Positions 1-9,042 of a DNA stretch of 42,500 nt are shown in pieces. Each line of letters begins with the position of its first letter. The stretch's first letter is position 1. The notes under the pieces were generated by a model. That model was not told where the DNA came from. It made no database searches and saw only the letters and a program-made list of their open reading frames with translations. The position numbers and the translations under genes are program-made. Origin of the DNA: Gammaproteobacteria bacterium (GTDB taxonomy: Bacteria > Pseudomonadota > Gammaproteobacteria > Ga0077554 > Ga007554); assembly GCA_023266055.1 (NCBI GenBank), contig JAHFRW010000004.1:1314-43813 (forward strand). Direction: 5' to 3'.

Positions 1-328
1 CCTACGGCGCGACGCAAACCGCGTGTGCCATGATAGTTATACCAGCACCCATGTCGCACTGGTGACTGGTGGCGCGGGGCTAAAGTATATTTTGAAAGCA
101 TTTCTAAATTGATGGAAAACAACCCTGTAAAATCCGATTAAAAATCATGTTAAGCACAATCGTCTGTTGCAGGTGACAGTTACAAAAATGTTCGCCTTTT
201 TATGATCACGAAATATTCCGAAACGGGAGATGTGGTTATTCTAAAGGAATACCATTATTGAAATTAGCACCCTTTACTACCATTTCGACATGCTTACTGG
301 TAAGTATCACGACTGTTGTCCTTTAAGA
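1..328. other. Gene-free left edge
   Basis: No convincing gene is visible here. Frame 1 on the plus strand is open from base 1 to a TGA at 31-33, so the last ten codons of a gene starting outside the window are possible, but ten codons cannot be judged. The rest is AT-rich. A small hairpin (CTTAC/GTAAG) lies about 20-30 bases beyond the stop of the minus-strand gene at 329; it has no T-run and is weak as a terminator. Confidence 0.5.
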
Positions 329-1207
329 TTACTTCACCCCATCAATACCCAGCTTCATGGTACGTTGCGAAAAAGAGGCGTCGGTCAGGCCAACATTGAT
401 TCGAATATTGCTCACAGTTAATATGGTTTTATTTCCAGTCAACATATTCAGGCCTATCACTTCTTCCCACACCCAGGCATTACCTATTTTTTTCCATGTT
501 GTTGTTTGCCGCTTGATCAGCTTTCCCTGTTCATTTTTTCCTTGCGTCTCTGCGTAATAATCCATACGTAACGGCAAAAAATTATCTTTTGATATCCATT
601 TGACAACCTTGCCATAGGGATAAGCCTCTTCCGCATGTGGCTTGGGTATTTCCTGGATAACATAACAATCAACATCGCCTATTTTTTCGGTGCCTATGAG
701 TTGATGAGTGTCCTGCTCGGGACGACGGGGCATAAGATCATATTGCCGTAATTCAGAAGGGGCGAATTCCTCTTGCTTAGCATGCTTTGGACCGCTGTGA
801 CTCAGCTTTCTTACCATGCGCAATTCAGGTAAATACATCCATTCTTCATCATTCCGGCTCGGGTGTGGCATGTAAAAAAATCCCATGTATGCCACACCTT
901 TCGCATCAGGTGGGAATTCACGAAACATCATTACCTTGGCTTCATATTCTCCTTCGGCAAAGCGTTTCCAGACCATGTCATAAATCAGTTTTTTTTCTGG
1001 CTCGCCCTGTTTCTGGCCCGGTTCCTGAAATACAAAGGTAAGACGTGATATCGAATCATCACCACCATACACCGCATACGATTTTTGCATAATGGCATTG
1101 GCATCGAGGTCTGCCGCATCCCTGGCACTGGATTCTTCAGCATGTACACCTTGAACAAGAAGAATCGTCCCCACGAAAAAACAGGTCATCATCTTCACGA
1201 CATTCAT
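329..1207 (-). CDS. LolA-like outer membrane lipoprotein-sorting protein (paralog 1)
   Basis: This 292-residue protein starts at the ATG at 1207. The frame extends upstream to 1303, but the chosen Met begins a clean signal peptide (MNVVKMM, hydrophobic core, VHA cleavage) and the extra 32 residues look non-coding. The mature part resembles the LolA-like 'outer membrane lipoprotein-sorting protein' family. Those are periplasmic carriers of the LolA/LolB fold, often encoded with RND/MMPL pumps. Visible family-like segments are MWKRF, RNDEEWMYLPELRMVRK and a C-terminal NVGLTDASFSQRTMKLG. The same pattern recurs in the protein at 14755-15609, so the window holds two paralogs. This copy lies apart from the pump operon and downstream of the VIT-family gene. 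The cargo is unknown, and the family name does not prove lipoprotein sorting. Confidence 0.8.
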   Translation of the reverse strand: MNVVKMMTCFFVGTILLVQGVHAEESSARDAADLDANAIMQKSYAVYGGDDSISRLTFVFQEPGQKQGEPEKKLIYDMVWKRFAEGEYEAKVMMFREFPPDAKGVAYMGFFYMPHPSRNDEEWMYLPELRMVRKLSHSGPKHAKQEEFAPSELRQYDLMPRRPEQDTHQLIGTEKIGDVDCYVIQEIPKPHAEEAYPYGKVVKWISKDNFLPLRMDYYAETQGKNEQGKLIKRQTTTWKKIGNAWVWEEVIGLNMLTGNKTILTVSNIRINVGLTDASFSQRTMKLGIDGVK

Positions 1208-1286
1208 GATGCCTGTAAATAAGGTATGCGTATTTAATTTCCCGGGACTGAATCTCCCGCCCTCCGCTCTGTTTAATGTATACACT

Positions 1287-2324
1287 TTATGACAACCCCG
1301 CACCTATCATACTACCTATCCAATACGTCACTATACCCGCACTGCCGCCAATCAACACCATGCGTAAACCACTGCGCCAGGCACTTCTGCCCGTGAATAG
1401 ACTCAGCAGCGCACCAATAACGAACAGGGCCATGCCGGTAAACGCGGCCGACATGACCAGCGCATGCTGGCCCGGGTTCAGCAGAAAAGGCAGCAATGGC
1501 ACAGCACCACCCACCGCAAATGCAACAAATGAGGCCATGGCTGCCCCCCATGGTGAACCCAGATCGTCAGGGTTCAAGCCCAGCTCTTCGCGCGCTAACG
1601 TGTCCAGCGCGTGCTCTTCGTCCTGCATTAAATCCTGTGCCAGGCGGCGCGCGTCTTCCATCGGCAAGCCACGGGCGTTGTAAATAAGCGCGAGTTCTTC
1701 GGCTTCTTCTTCAGGATATTCGGCCAGTTCTTCACGTTCCAGACCAATTTGATATTCAAACAATTCGCGCTGCGAGCGCATCGAAACATATTCTCCTGCG
1801 GCCATGGAGAAGGCGCCCGCCAGTAAACCCGCCATGCCTGATAACAGGATGATCCTGATATCGTTAGAAGCACCTGCCACGCCCATCATCAAGCTGGCAT
1901 TCGACACTAAACCATCATTAATACCAAACACGGCGGCGCGCAGATTACCCCCGGACGACACTCCTTTATGGCCGCGCCCCACATCCGCTACGGAGGCTGG
2001 CATGGGGTGATGGCCGATACGCCCATCACTATACACCGATACGCCACGCACTTTCATGGCGGCCAGCACCGGGCGTATGGCACGTGGCCCGAGAATGCGG
2101 ATCAGGCGTTTCACCAGACGCGCGCGTTGCGAAGGATGAAACTCACCCGGCACTGTGCCCGCTTCCGTACGCAGGCGCTGTTGCCAGATATCCGCCTGGG
2201 ATTCGGCGGCGGCGGCCAGTGCAACAAACAAGGCTTTTTTGGTGGGATCGGGTTCAGCCTCGACCACGGCACGGTATAGCCATGCCGATTGCTTTTCTTC
2301 CCGCCAGTTTTCGATTAAGGACAT
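1287..2324 (-). CDS. VIT1/CCC1-family metal transporter with N-terminal ferritin-like segment
   Basis: This is a 345-residue inner-membrane protein. Residues 1-60 (MSLIENWREEKQ, then an ExxxAxxW-rich helix pair) look like a short rubrerythrin/ferritin-like segment. From about residue 125 the VIT1/CCC1 domain begins with the typical GGNLRAAVFGINDGLVSN motif. A charged cytosolic metal-binding region follows (EREELAEYPEEEAEEL and QDEEHALDTLAREELGL), then three hydrophobic helices to the C-terminus. Relatives move Fe2+ or Mn2+ out of the cytosol in bacteria or into vacuoles in plants and yeast. The start lies 24 bases after the tsaD stop, so the two are probably cotranscribed. No strong Shine-Dalgarno is visible. 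Metal specificity cannot be read from the sequence. Confidence 0.88.
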   Translation of the reverse strand: MSLIENWREEKQSAWLYRAVVEAEPDPTKKALFVALAAAAESQADIWQQRLRTEAGTVPGEFHPSQRARLVKRLIRILGPRAIRPVLAAMKVRGVSVYSDGRIGHHPMPASVADVGRGHKGVSSGGNLRAAVFGINDGLVSNASLMMGVAGASNDIRIILLSGMAGLLAGAFSMAAGEYVSMRSQRELFEYQIGLEREELAEYPEEEAEELALIYNARGLPMEDARRLAQDLMQDEEHALDTLAREELGLNPDDLGSPWGAAMASFVAFAVGGAVPLLPFLLNPGQHALVMSAAFTGMALFVIGALLSLFTGRSAWRSGLRMVLIGGSAGIVTYWIGSMIGAGLS

Positions 2325-2348
2325 CGGTTCACGGTAGCTCTTGTTTTA

Positions 2349-3395
2349 TTATGGCGGTGTCAAATCATGCATCGACCAGCGTGGCATCGCCGAAAATGCC
2401 AATGGCTCGGCCTGCCCGGCACGCAACCGCTGATAACCGGCATAAGCGATCATTGCGCCATTATCGGTACAAAATTCCAGGCGCGGATAATAGACCTGCG
2501 CCCCCACTGTATCGACCATATCACGCAGACGTTGACGCAATACCGTATTGGCGCTCACACCGCCCGATACCACCAACCGCTGCAAACCCGTTTCGCTCAA
2601 GGCGCGCTGGCACTTAATCGTCAGCGTATCCACCACCGCGTCCTGAAAAGCATGAGCAATATCAGCACGCACCTGATCATCATCGGAGGTGGATGCAGAA
2701 GAAGGCACATGTTCTCCCAGATGTTGCTTCACACTGTTCACCGCCTGGGTTTTCAAGCCACTGAAACTAAAGTCCAGACCGGGACGATTGATCATGGGAC
2801 GGGAAAAGTGGAAACGCTGTGGATGACCCTTGGCCGCCAGACGCGCCAGCGCCGGGCCACCCGGATACCCCAAACCCAACAGTTTAGCGGTTTTATCAAA
2901 TGCCTCGCCCGCCGCATCATCCAGTGACTCGCCTAAAATCCGATAACGCCCCACCCCATCAACACGCACCAATTGGGTATGCCCCCCCGACACCAGCAAT
3001 GCCACAAAGGGGAAATCCGGTGGATTGTCTTCCAGCAACGGCGCCAGCAAATGGCCTTCCATATGATGTACCGCCACCGCAGATACGCCCCATGCCCACG
3101 CCAGGCTACGGCCAATCGCAGCGCCTACCAATAAGGCACCCGCCAACCCCGGGCCTGCCGTATAGGCAATCCCCTGAATATCCACCGCCCGTGTATCGGC
3201 CTGTACCATCACCTGCCGCAGCAACGGCAACACCTTGCGCACATGGTCACGCGAAGCCAATTCGGGCACCACCCCCCCGTACTCGGCATGTAAGGCCACC
3301 TGACTATATAGAACATGCGCCAACAGGCCACGTTGCCCGTCATAAATGGCAATGCCGGTTTCATCACACGAGGTTTCTATGCCAATTACACGCAT
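2349..3395 (-). CDS. tsaD: tRNA N6-threonylcarbamoyladenosine transferase TsaD
   Basis: TsaD (Gcp/YgjD) transfers the threonylcarbamoyl group from TC-AMP to A37 of ANN-decoding tRNAs, working with TsaB and TsaE. The 348-residue length is normal. All signature segments are present: [13 protein letters not shown] at the N-terminus, the iron-binding HHMEGH with His111 and His115, [43 protein letters not shown] and [12 protein letters not shown]. The ATG at 3395 is preceded by a directly repeated AGGAAG-type ribosome-binding sequence. It is divergent from the ABC exporter gene at 3505. In many gammaproteobacteria the divergent neighbour is rpsU; it is absent here. Confidence 0.97.
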   Translation of the reverse strand: MRVIGIETSCDETGIAIYDGQRGLLAHVLYSQVALHAEYGGVVPELASRDHVRKVLPLLRQVMVQADTRAVDIQGIAYTAGPGLAGALLVGAAIGRSLAWAWGVSAVAVHHMEGHLLAPLLEDNPPDFPFVALLVSGGHTQLVRVDGVGRYRILGESLDDAAGEAFDKTAKLLGLGYPGGPALARLAAKGHPQRFHFSRPMINRPGLDFSFSGLKTQAVNSVKQHLGEHVPSSASTSDDDQVRADIAHAFQDAVVDTLTIKCQRALSETGLQRLVVSGGVSANTVLRQRLRDMVDTVGAQVYYPRLEFCTDNGAMIAYAGYQRLRAGQAEPLAFSAMPRWSMHDLTPP

Positions 3396-3401
3396 ATCCT
3401 G

Positions 3402-3421
3402 TTACTTCCTATTACTTCCTA
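3402..3421 (-). repeat. Tandem 10-bp duplication carrying the tsaD Shine-Dalgarno
   Basis: On the minus strand the unit TAGGAAGTAA occurs twice in direct succession, followed by CAGGAT and the tsaD ATG at 3395. Each unit contains AGGAAG, a reasonable anti-Shine-Dalgarno match. Only the proximal unit is close enough to the start codon to serve as a ribosome-binding site. Confidence 0.75.
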
Positions 3422-3504
3422 AACTATTTCTGCGACAAATCCGTTATAATTGACCACCTTTAAGCGCATAAGCAACCCAGGCTCCACTGAATACATACAA
3501 TTAT

Positions 3505-4794
3505 ATGATACAGGTAAGCGGCCTCACTAAAATATTCTCTTCCGGCACCAAAGCCCTTGATGCGCTTGATCTGGACATTAAGGACGGGGAGATTTTCGCC
3601 CTGCTTGGCCCCAATGGGGCAGGCAAAACCACGACTATTCGCATTCTTTCCACACTGTCCGGCTTTGATTCCGGGCAGGTCATGGTCGCAGGGTATGATG
3701 TTGATCGTCATCCGGAAAAAGTGCGCGAAGCCATTGGGGTTGTGGCGCAGCAAACTGGAATCGATTATTTTTTAACCGGCCGTGAGAATCTGGTGCTGCA
3801 AGGGCATCTTTATCGCATGAAAAAAGCCGATATTCAGGCGCGTGTCGCAGAACTGGCGCATTATTTTGAGCTGGACGACAGCCTGGATCACCTGGTCACC
3901 ACCTATTCCGGCGGTATGCGCCGCAAACTGGATATCGCCACCGCGCTTATCCATCGCCCCACGCTGATATTTCTGGACGAGCCAACCCTGGGCCTGGACA
4001 TAAAAAGTCGCAAGAATTTATGGACTTACGTTGAAAAAATGAATCGTGAGCTGGGTTTGACCATCCTGCTCACCACTCATTACCTGGAAGAAGCTGACAC
4101 CCTTTCACAACGCGTCGCCATTATCAACGCGGGCAAGATCCGTATCACCGGCACGCCGGAAGACCTTAAAAGTACCATACATGGCGATGCGGTGGTGCTC
4201 AGTTTTGAACAGCAAGACCACACGACAGCCGCTTTTGCCTACACCATGAAAAACGAACCGGAGATTAAAGACACGCTCTGGCAAGGCAATAAATTGCATC
4301 TATATGTTGCAAATGGTGCCGAAAGCATCCCTAAAATCGCACTTATTGCCTCCCAGCAAGGGTTGTCCATCAAAACCCTCGCCCTCTCTCGCCCCACCCT
4401 GGATGATGTATTCCTGAAGTATACTGGCAGCAGCCTCACCGAAGCCAAAGAGGAGACGGGTGATGAATGGTGGAAACAGTGGGCAGGCAAAGGTGGCGGC
4501 AACTGGAACAAGAAATGGGCCAGCGACAAAACAGCAACAACCGAACCGGAGACACCCGAACCCATGAACACCAACAACCCCGAAGAACACGACAAAACCA
4601 AGGCTGAAGATACTGATACTCAACAGCCGACTCCCACCACATCCGCCACCACGGCCAAGGGCAGCAGTGGCGGGCCTGTCTGGAGCCCGGAAGAAATGGA
4701 AGCCTGGTGGAAAAAACAGGGTGGGCAACCCCAATGGCCGACTGAGGGTGGCGGGGACGGAAACTCATCCACCAAAGCCACCCCCGAAAAGTAA
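3505..4794 (+). CDS. ABC transporter ATP-binding protein (DrrA type) with W-rich C-terminal tail
   Basis: This is the cytoplasmic ATPase of a two-gene ABC-2 exporter. Walker A is GPNGAGKTT (35-43), the signature is YSGGMRRKLDIA (134-145), Walker B is LIFLDEP (154-160) and the switch His is at 192. Residues 220-308 form the usual DrrA-type C-terminal regulatory domain, ending RPTLDDVFLKYTG. A normal DrrA stops near residue 310. This protein continues to 429 with a hydrophilic, low-complexity tail holding two tryptophan clusters (322-338, 393-411) joined by a Thr/Pro/Glu/Asn-rich linker. No Shine-Dalgarno is evident before the ATG; a TATAAT sits about 55 bases upstream (3445-3450). The permease follows after 31 bases. 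The substrate is unknown. Confidence 0.93.
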   Translation: MIQVSGLTKIFSSGTKALDALDLDIKDGEIFALLGPNGAGKTTTIRILSTLSGFDSGQVMVAGYDVDRHPEKVREAIGVVAQQTGIDYFLTGRENLVLQGHLYRMKKADIQARVAELAHYFELDDSLDHLVTTYSGGMRRKLDIATALIHRPTLIFLDEPTLGLDIKSRKNLWTYVEKMNRELGLTILLTTHYLEEADTLSQRVAIINAGKIRITGTPEDLKSTIHGDAVVLSFEQQDHTTAAFAYTMKNEPEIKDTLWQGNKLHLYVANGAESIPKIALIASQQGLSIKTLALSRPTLDDVFLKYTGSSLTEAKEETGDEWWKQWAGKGGGNWNKKWASDKTATTEPETPEPMNTNNPEEHDKTKAEDTDTQQPTPTTSATTAKGSSGGPVWSPEEMEAWWKKQGGQPQWPTEGGGDGNSSTKATPEK

Positions 4795-4825
4795 CGATTA
4801 ACCCATATTTCGCAGAGGATAGAGC

Positions 4826-5587
4826 GTGTTAGCAGATACCTGGTATCTCTTTGGCAAATACATGAGAATCACCATCAGAATGCCCTGGTGGTCACTGTTC
4901 ACCCTATTGCAACCGCTGATCTGGTTGATCATTTTTGGCCAGCTGTTCAAAAACATGTCGCAACTGCCCGGCTTCCCCACTGGCAGCTATGTCGACTTCT
5001 TCGTGCCCGGCGTATTAATCATGACGGTGCTATTCGGCTCATCCTGGTCTGGCGTCAGCCTGTTGCGTGAAATCACGGCCGGTGCCGTCGATAAAATGCT
5101 GGTCGCCCCGGTATCACGCGTCGCCATTGTGCTCAGCCGCGTACTGCATTCGGCAGTACAGGTGCTGGTGCAAACCTTGATTATTCTTGCGGTAGCACTG
5201 GGGCTGGGGGCCGCCACCAACGTCAACCCGATGTATATCGCCATGGCGATGCTGATTGTTTTCCTGCTAGGGATAGGCTTTGCGGCACTGTCCAACGGCT
5301 TTGCGATTTTGCTGCAACGCGAAGAACCGCTAGTCATGATCGGCAACCTGATGACACTGCCCCTGATGTTTTTTTCCACCGCACTGATGCCAAAGAACTT
5401 CATGCCGGAATGGATACACTACGTCGCGCTGGTGAATCCCATTAACTATGCAGTAGAAGCGGTGCGTGCAGTATTGGTCGGCACCCCTGACTTCGCCATC
5501 TACTTCAAGGGACTACTGATACTGGCCATCTTCGCTGCCGCAACCTTGGCATGGGCGGTAAATGCTTTTAATTCCTTACGCGATTAG
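4826..5587 (+). CDS. ABC-2 type permease (DrrB type)
   Basis: This 253-residue integral membrane protein pairs with the ATPase just upstream (31-base gap). It begins at a GTG with a GAGGAT ribosome-binding sequence a few bases before it. The N-terminal amphipathic stretch leads into TM1 (SLFTLLQPLIWLIIFGQLF). The protein shows the usual six-helix ABC-2 pattern and the family motif PLMFFSTALMPKNFMPEW before the last periplasmic loop. ABC-2 permeases of this class export drugs, glycolipids or polysaccharide precursors; which applies here cannot be told. The last four bases overlap the stop of the convergent FmdE-like gene. Confidence 0.92.
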   Translation: MLADTWYLFGKYMRITIRMPWWSLFTLLQPLIWLIIFGQLFKNMSQLPGFPTGSYVDFFVPGVLIMTVLFGSSWSGVSLLREITAGAVDKMLVAPVSRVAIVLSRVLHSAVQVLVQTLIILAVALGLGAATNVNPMYIAMAMLIVFLLGIGFAALSNGFAILLQREEPLVMIGNLMTLPLMFFSTALMPKNFMPEWIHYVALVNPINYAVEAVRAVLVGTPDFAIYFKGLLILAIFAAATLAWAVNAFNSLRD

Positions 5588-6198
5588 ACACCGACCTGCA
5601 AACATTCCAAACACAATTTCTTCCCGCCCTGGTCTTGCAACAAATCCGCCTTGGCAAATTCACCGCATACTGCACACGGCGCGGAAATATACTTTGAAGA
5701 TCGGGGTGGGACGTCCCGCTGCACACGACTCAAGACAAACAGCGTCGCCTCCGGTGCCGCGAGAATACCGTGTATCTGATGATCTAACAGCGTACCCAAC
5801 GCCGCTTTTTGTTCCGGTGTCGCGGCGGGGGCATGCGCTGCCTTGCGCTGCTCACGCAATTGAGCATGATCAAAATTATCCCAATAATGACAATACGCCC
5901 GCACCGCCTTGCCCGTTTTGACATTGTGCATTACAAATACTGACTTCCCCGTATGGGTAAAAACAAGATTACGCTTGCCTGGCGTACACCCCGTCACCTT
6001 CTGAATCGCATCAACAGCACAGGTTGGCGCACCGACATAGGCATAAACATCCTTCATATTGTTCATGTCATCGCCCATCTCACGCATCAGTGCCTTCGAT
6101 ATACGATATCCCATGGCAATATCCAGACAATAACAGCCATGGAAGGCCACAACTTCATCAAACTCCTTCTCAGCATACTCGGCTACATTTCCATTCAC
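5584..6198 (-). CDS. FmdE-domain protein with C-terminal zinc ribbon
   Basis: This 204-residue protein starts at a GTG with a strong GGAGGG site seven to eight bases upstream. The N-terminal region matches the FmdE family (named after subunit E of formylmethanofuran dehydrogenase): the HGCYC motif (His20, Cys22, Cys24), Cys60 in GAPTCAVDA and a conserved GCTPGKRN. The C-terminus carries a treble-clef or zinc-ribbon knuckle, Cys175-x2-Cys178 and Cys196-x2-Cys199. The order FmdE plus zinc ribbon is widespread in anaerobes and in bacteria without methanogenesis, where its role is unknown, so no methanofuran pathway should be inferred. It is convergent with the ABC permease and follows the TPR-barrel gene on the opposite side. 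Confidence 0.85.
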   Translation of the reverse strand: MNGNVAEYAEKEFDEVVAFHGCYCLDIAMGYRISKALMREMGDDMNNMKDVYAYVGAPTCAVDAIQKVTGCTPGKRNLVFTHTGKSVFVMHNVKTGKAVRAYCHYWDNFDHAQLREQRKAAHAPAATPEQKAALGTLLDHQIHGILAAPEATLFVLSRVQRDVPPRSSKYISAPCAVCGEFAKADLLQDQGGKKLCLECLQVGV

Positions 6199-6233
6199 GG
6201 CCTACCCTCCGAGCACATGCTCAAGAAATATCA

Positions 6234-8987
6234 TTAAAAACTTAACGTCATACCCGCCGTTAATGAAATCTTTTTATAATCCCCCAGGGATCTGCCCACG
6301 CCTATCACGTCCTCCGTACTTAACACGAACTGCACCGGCAGGTTGGCATCGCTCAACTGGAAAGAGCCATTGGTATATGCTCTGATCCTGTCATTTACCT
6401 CATAACTCAAGCCAAAGGATATTGAATTAAGGGTAGACACACGATTTTTATTTTCGCCAGTCACACGAGAATATAACGCATCCGGATAAGGATAATAATT
6501 AAAACCAAAACTGTACGCTACATTACCGGACAACTGCGGGGAAAAAGACTGGTCAAACCGCATCATCATCACGATACCCCGATAGGCGTAATCACGCGCC
6601 CGTGGGTGGGTGTTCTTGCTCTGATTGTCCGTATAACTAAAGTCCAAAGTGGAGGACCGCCCTTTGCCTAACGACTGCGAAAATGATCCACCTGTTGAGT
6701 ATGCGCCTGAATCGAAAAATGGACTGCCATGATTTGCCACATTCCGGTAGGAAAGATTAAGCCGAAATGATGTATTGGCTTTTTTTCTTTCATCAGGCTG
6801 AGCTAACCATTTCAATAACGCGGGCCTCTCAAAACGCCACCCCACATCCGCATAATAATTATCAGTAATACTGGCACGCTGCTCATTCAGCAATCCAGAG
6901 AGGTCCGTACGGGTCACACCTAACGTCATATTGCGTGCGGTCGGACCAAATGTGACGAAAGGTCCCACATCCAACCTGAGAAAGTCGGACTGGGTATAAT
7001 GATAAATAACGTACGCCGGACTAAATGAAATTCCCGTGCGTATATCCCGCGTCAGCTTGTAACGATAGGTAAAGCTCGAACTCAGGTTTGATATGTACTC
7101 ATAGAAAGGCTTATCGTCACTTAAATTACTATTGTTATCATATATAAGCGCATACCCCATGTTATAGGTAAAACCATTCACTCGCCGCTCCAACAGGGGA
7201 ATTCTTTTTTCCGCGCCGTCCACTACCGTACTCGTACCGCCATTTTGAATGATATAGCGATACTCCTTGATTGCGTCCTCTTCCCGATTAGACTGTTCGT
7301 AAAGAAATGCCAGGCTGGCACGCGCACCCATATGACCCGGGGCGATGGCAATAATTCTCTGATAGAGCCTTTCCGCCTCACCCAAGGCACCTCGCCCAGA
7401 CTGAATGAGCGCCTTATAGAATAAAGCAATTACATCATCAGCATTATCGGCTAATAAATCGTCGAAATATCGCTCGGCAAGGTCGCGCTTATTTTCAGCG
7501 TACAACTTCTTCGCTGTCGCCATGCGCAATCGAGCAATCAATTTGGCAACTTCATCGGGATCCTTTTCCAGAGATATGGCTTTTCCATACGCCTCAATCG
7601 CTTCAGCGTACTTGGTTTTATCATCCTGAAGCAGGCCGATATAGTTATGAGCTTTTGTATATCCAGGATCAATTCGCACTACCTCTCCAAACTCATGTAA
7701 CGCTTCATCACGCATTGAATGGCGCGCATACAAGACACCCAAATTGAAGTGTGCCGGAATATCGTCAGGGTTGATTCGTAATATCTCCTTATAACCATCG
7801 CGTTGGTCTGCAAATTTACGGGCCTCCGTCAATTGCTCTCCATACTTTGCTTGCATATCCGCAAGTATCGCTTCCGCCTGCCTCGCATGCGGCGCATCCT
7901 TGCCTAGTGCAACAACCTTATCCAGAAACCTGGAACTCTCTACCAAATTCCCCATTTCCAGATAAAGTGCACCCAGGCGCAAATGTACCTCTGGATTTCC
8001 TGGTTCGAGCACCACCAATCGCTTCAGCATCTCTTCCGCCCGCCCAAGATCCTTTAGCTGACGATAGATTGTTCCCGCATTAAAGAGCGCACTTGCTTCA
8101 TCGGGTTCAATATCCAGAACAGCACGAAACTCTTTTAACGCCCCCTGAAAATCTTCTTTCCTCAAAAAATCCGTCGCCTTGATAATACCCAGCCGGACAG
8201 TAGCCCTATGCGCCAGATCACTATCAGGCTCCAGCATAACGGTTCTTTTGTATTGCTCAACGGCAAGGGGCATCTTGGTAGCACGTTCATATACCCGTCC
8301 CAGATAAAAATACGGGGTCGCACTGCCTGGCGACAACTGCGCCACCTGCTTAAACACAACCTCTGCATCCTCCAGGCGATTAAAATTAAAATACGCCAAA
8401 CCCACCGCGTGCAGCACACGCGGCTCATTCGCATAGTCACGGCGCAATATAGCCGTCAATGCCAATGCAGCATCCAGATTCCCTGCTTCTGCATATTGCC
8501 GGATCAACAACAAATTAAGATTTTTTTCTGACTCGAAAGCGTCTACTGTACCAGGCGCCTGCTCCACAACCGCCCTGTATTGTCGTATCGCATCATCAAC
8601 TCGGCCAAATCGCTCATACGCCAAGGCCAGAGCCATGCGCACCTTCATGTTCTTCGGCACCAATCCGACGCTTTTCTGGAGGTACTTTAATCCATTCTGT
8701 ACGTCATTCTTACGCACATAAATGACCCCTAAATGATAATAAGCTTCCGCACTATTGACATTCAACCTTGCAATTTTGTTAAAAATCTCTATAGCACCCT
8801 CAGGATCACCACCATCCAGCAGGGCTTTACCCTGCTTCATTAAGTCATCCAACTCCATGGCTTCTGGTGTTAATTTCTCTACAGCATTATTATCAACGGC
8901 AACGACCCTCACAGGAAACATGAATACGCCTTGAAAAAATAGCAATATAATAATGATTTTCTTCACGATGTCTCTACTGGTATCCAT
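6234..8987 (-). CDS. TPR-repeat outer-membrane protein with C-terminal beta-barrel
   Basis: This 917-residue exported protein begins with a hydrophobic leader (residues 7-24). Residues 45-600 are a long series of tetratricopeptide repeats, with visible units such as AEAYYHLGVIY, ATPYFYLGRVYE and IPAHFNLGVLYA. From about 603 to 917 the sequence changes to alternating aromatic strands (YNMGYALIYDNNSNLSD onward) and ends LTAGMTLSF, with a terminal Phe typical of outer-membrane barrels. The plan of periplasmic TPR superhelix plus barrel is shared by BcsC, PgaA, PelB and the Slam proteins. No specific family match is claimed. An alternative GTG start lies at 8966. It is probably the last gene of the operon headed by the regulator at 14552, 55 bases after the small barrel gene. 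Confidence 0.85.
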   Translation of the reverse strand: MDTSRDIVKKIIIILLFFQGVFMFPVRVVAVDNNAVEKLTPEAMELDDLMKQGKALLDGGDPEGAIEIFNKIARLNVNSAEAYYHLGVIYVRKNDVQNGLKYLQKSVGLVPKNMKVRMALALAYERFGRVDDAIRQYRAVVEQAPGTVDAFESEKNLNLLLIRQYAEAGNLDAALALTAILRRDYANEPRVLHAVGLAYFNFNRLEDAEVVFKQVAQLSPGSATPYFYLGRVYERATKMPLAVEQYKRTVMLEPDSDLAHRATVRLGIIKATDFLRKEDFQGALKEFRAVLDIEPDEASALFNAGTIYRQLKDLGRAEEMLKRLVVLEPGNPEVHLRLGALYLEMGNLVESSRFLDKVVALGKDAPHARQAEAILADMQAKYGEQLTEARKFADQRDGYKEILRINPDDIPAHFNLGVLYARHSMRDEALHEFGEVVRIDPGYTKAHNYIGLLQDDKTKYAEAIEAYGKAISLEKDPDEVAKLIARLRMATAKKLYAENKRDLAERYFDDLLADNADDVIALFYKALIQSGRGALGEAERLYQRIIAIAPGHMGARASLAFLYEQSNREEDAIKEYRYIIQNGGTSTVVDGAEKRIPLLERRVNGFTYNMGYALIYDNNSNLSDDKPFYEYISNLSSSFTYRYKLTRDIRTGISFSPAYVIYHYTQSDFLRLDVGPFVTFGPTARNMTLGVTRTDLSGLLNEQRASITDNYYADVGWRFERPALLKWLAQPDERKKANTSFRLNLSYRNVANHGSPFFDSGAYSTGGSFSQSLGKGRSSTLDFSYTDNQSKNTHPRARDYAYRGIVMMMRFDQSFSPQLSGNVAYSFGFNYYPYPDALYSRVTGENKNRVSTLNSISFGLSYEVNDRIRAYTNGSFQLSDANLPVQFVLSTEDVIGVGRSLGDYKKISLTAGMTLSF

Positions 8988-9042
8988 GCGATGAAATCAA
9001 TGTCCATTACCAAACATATCCGAGTTGCGTTTGGCACATCTA

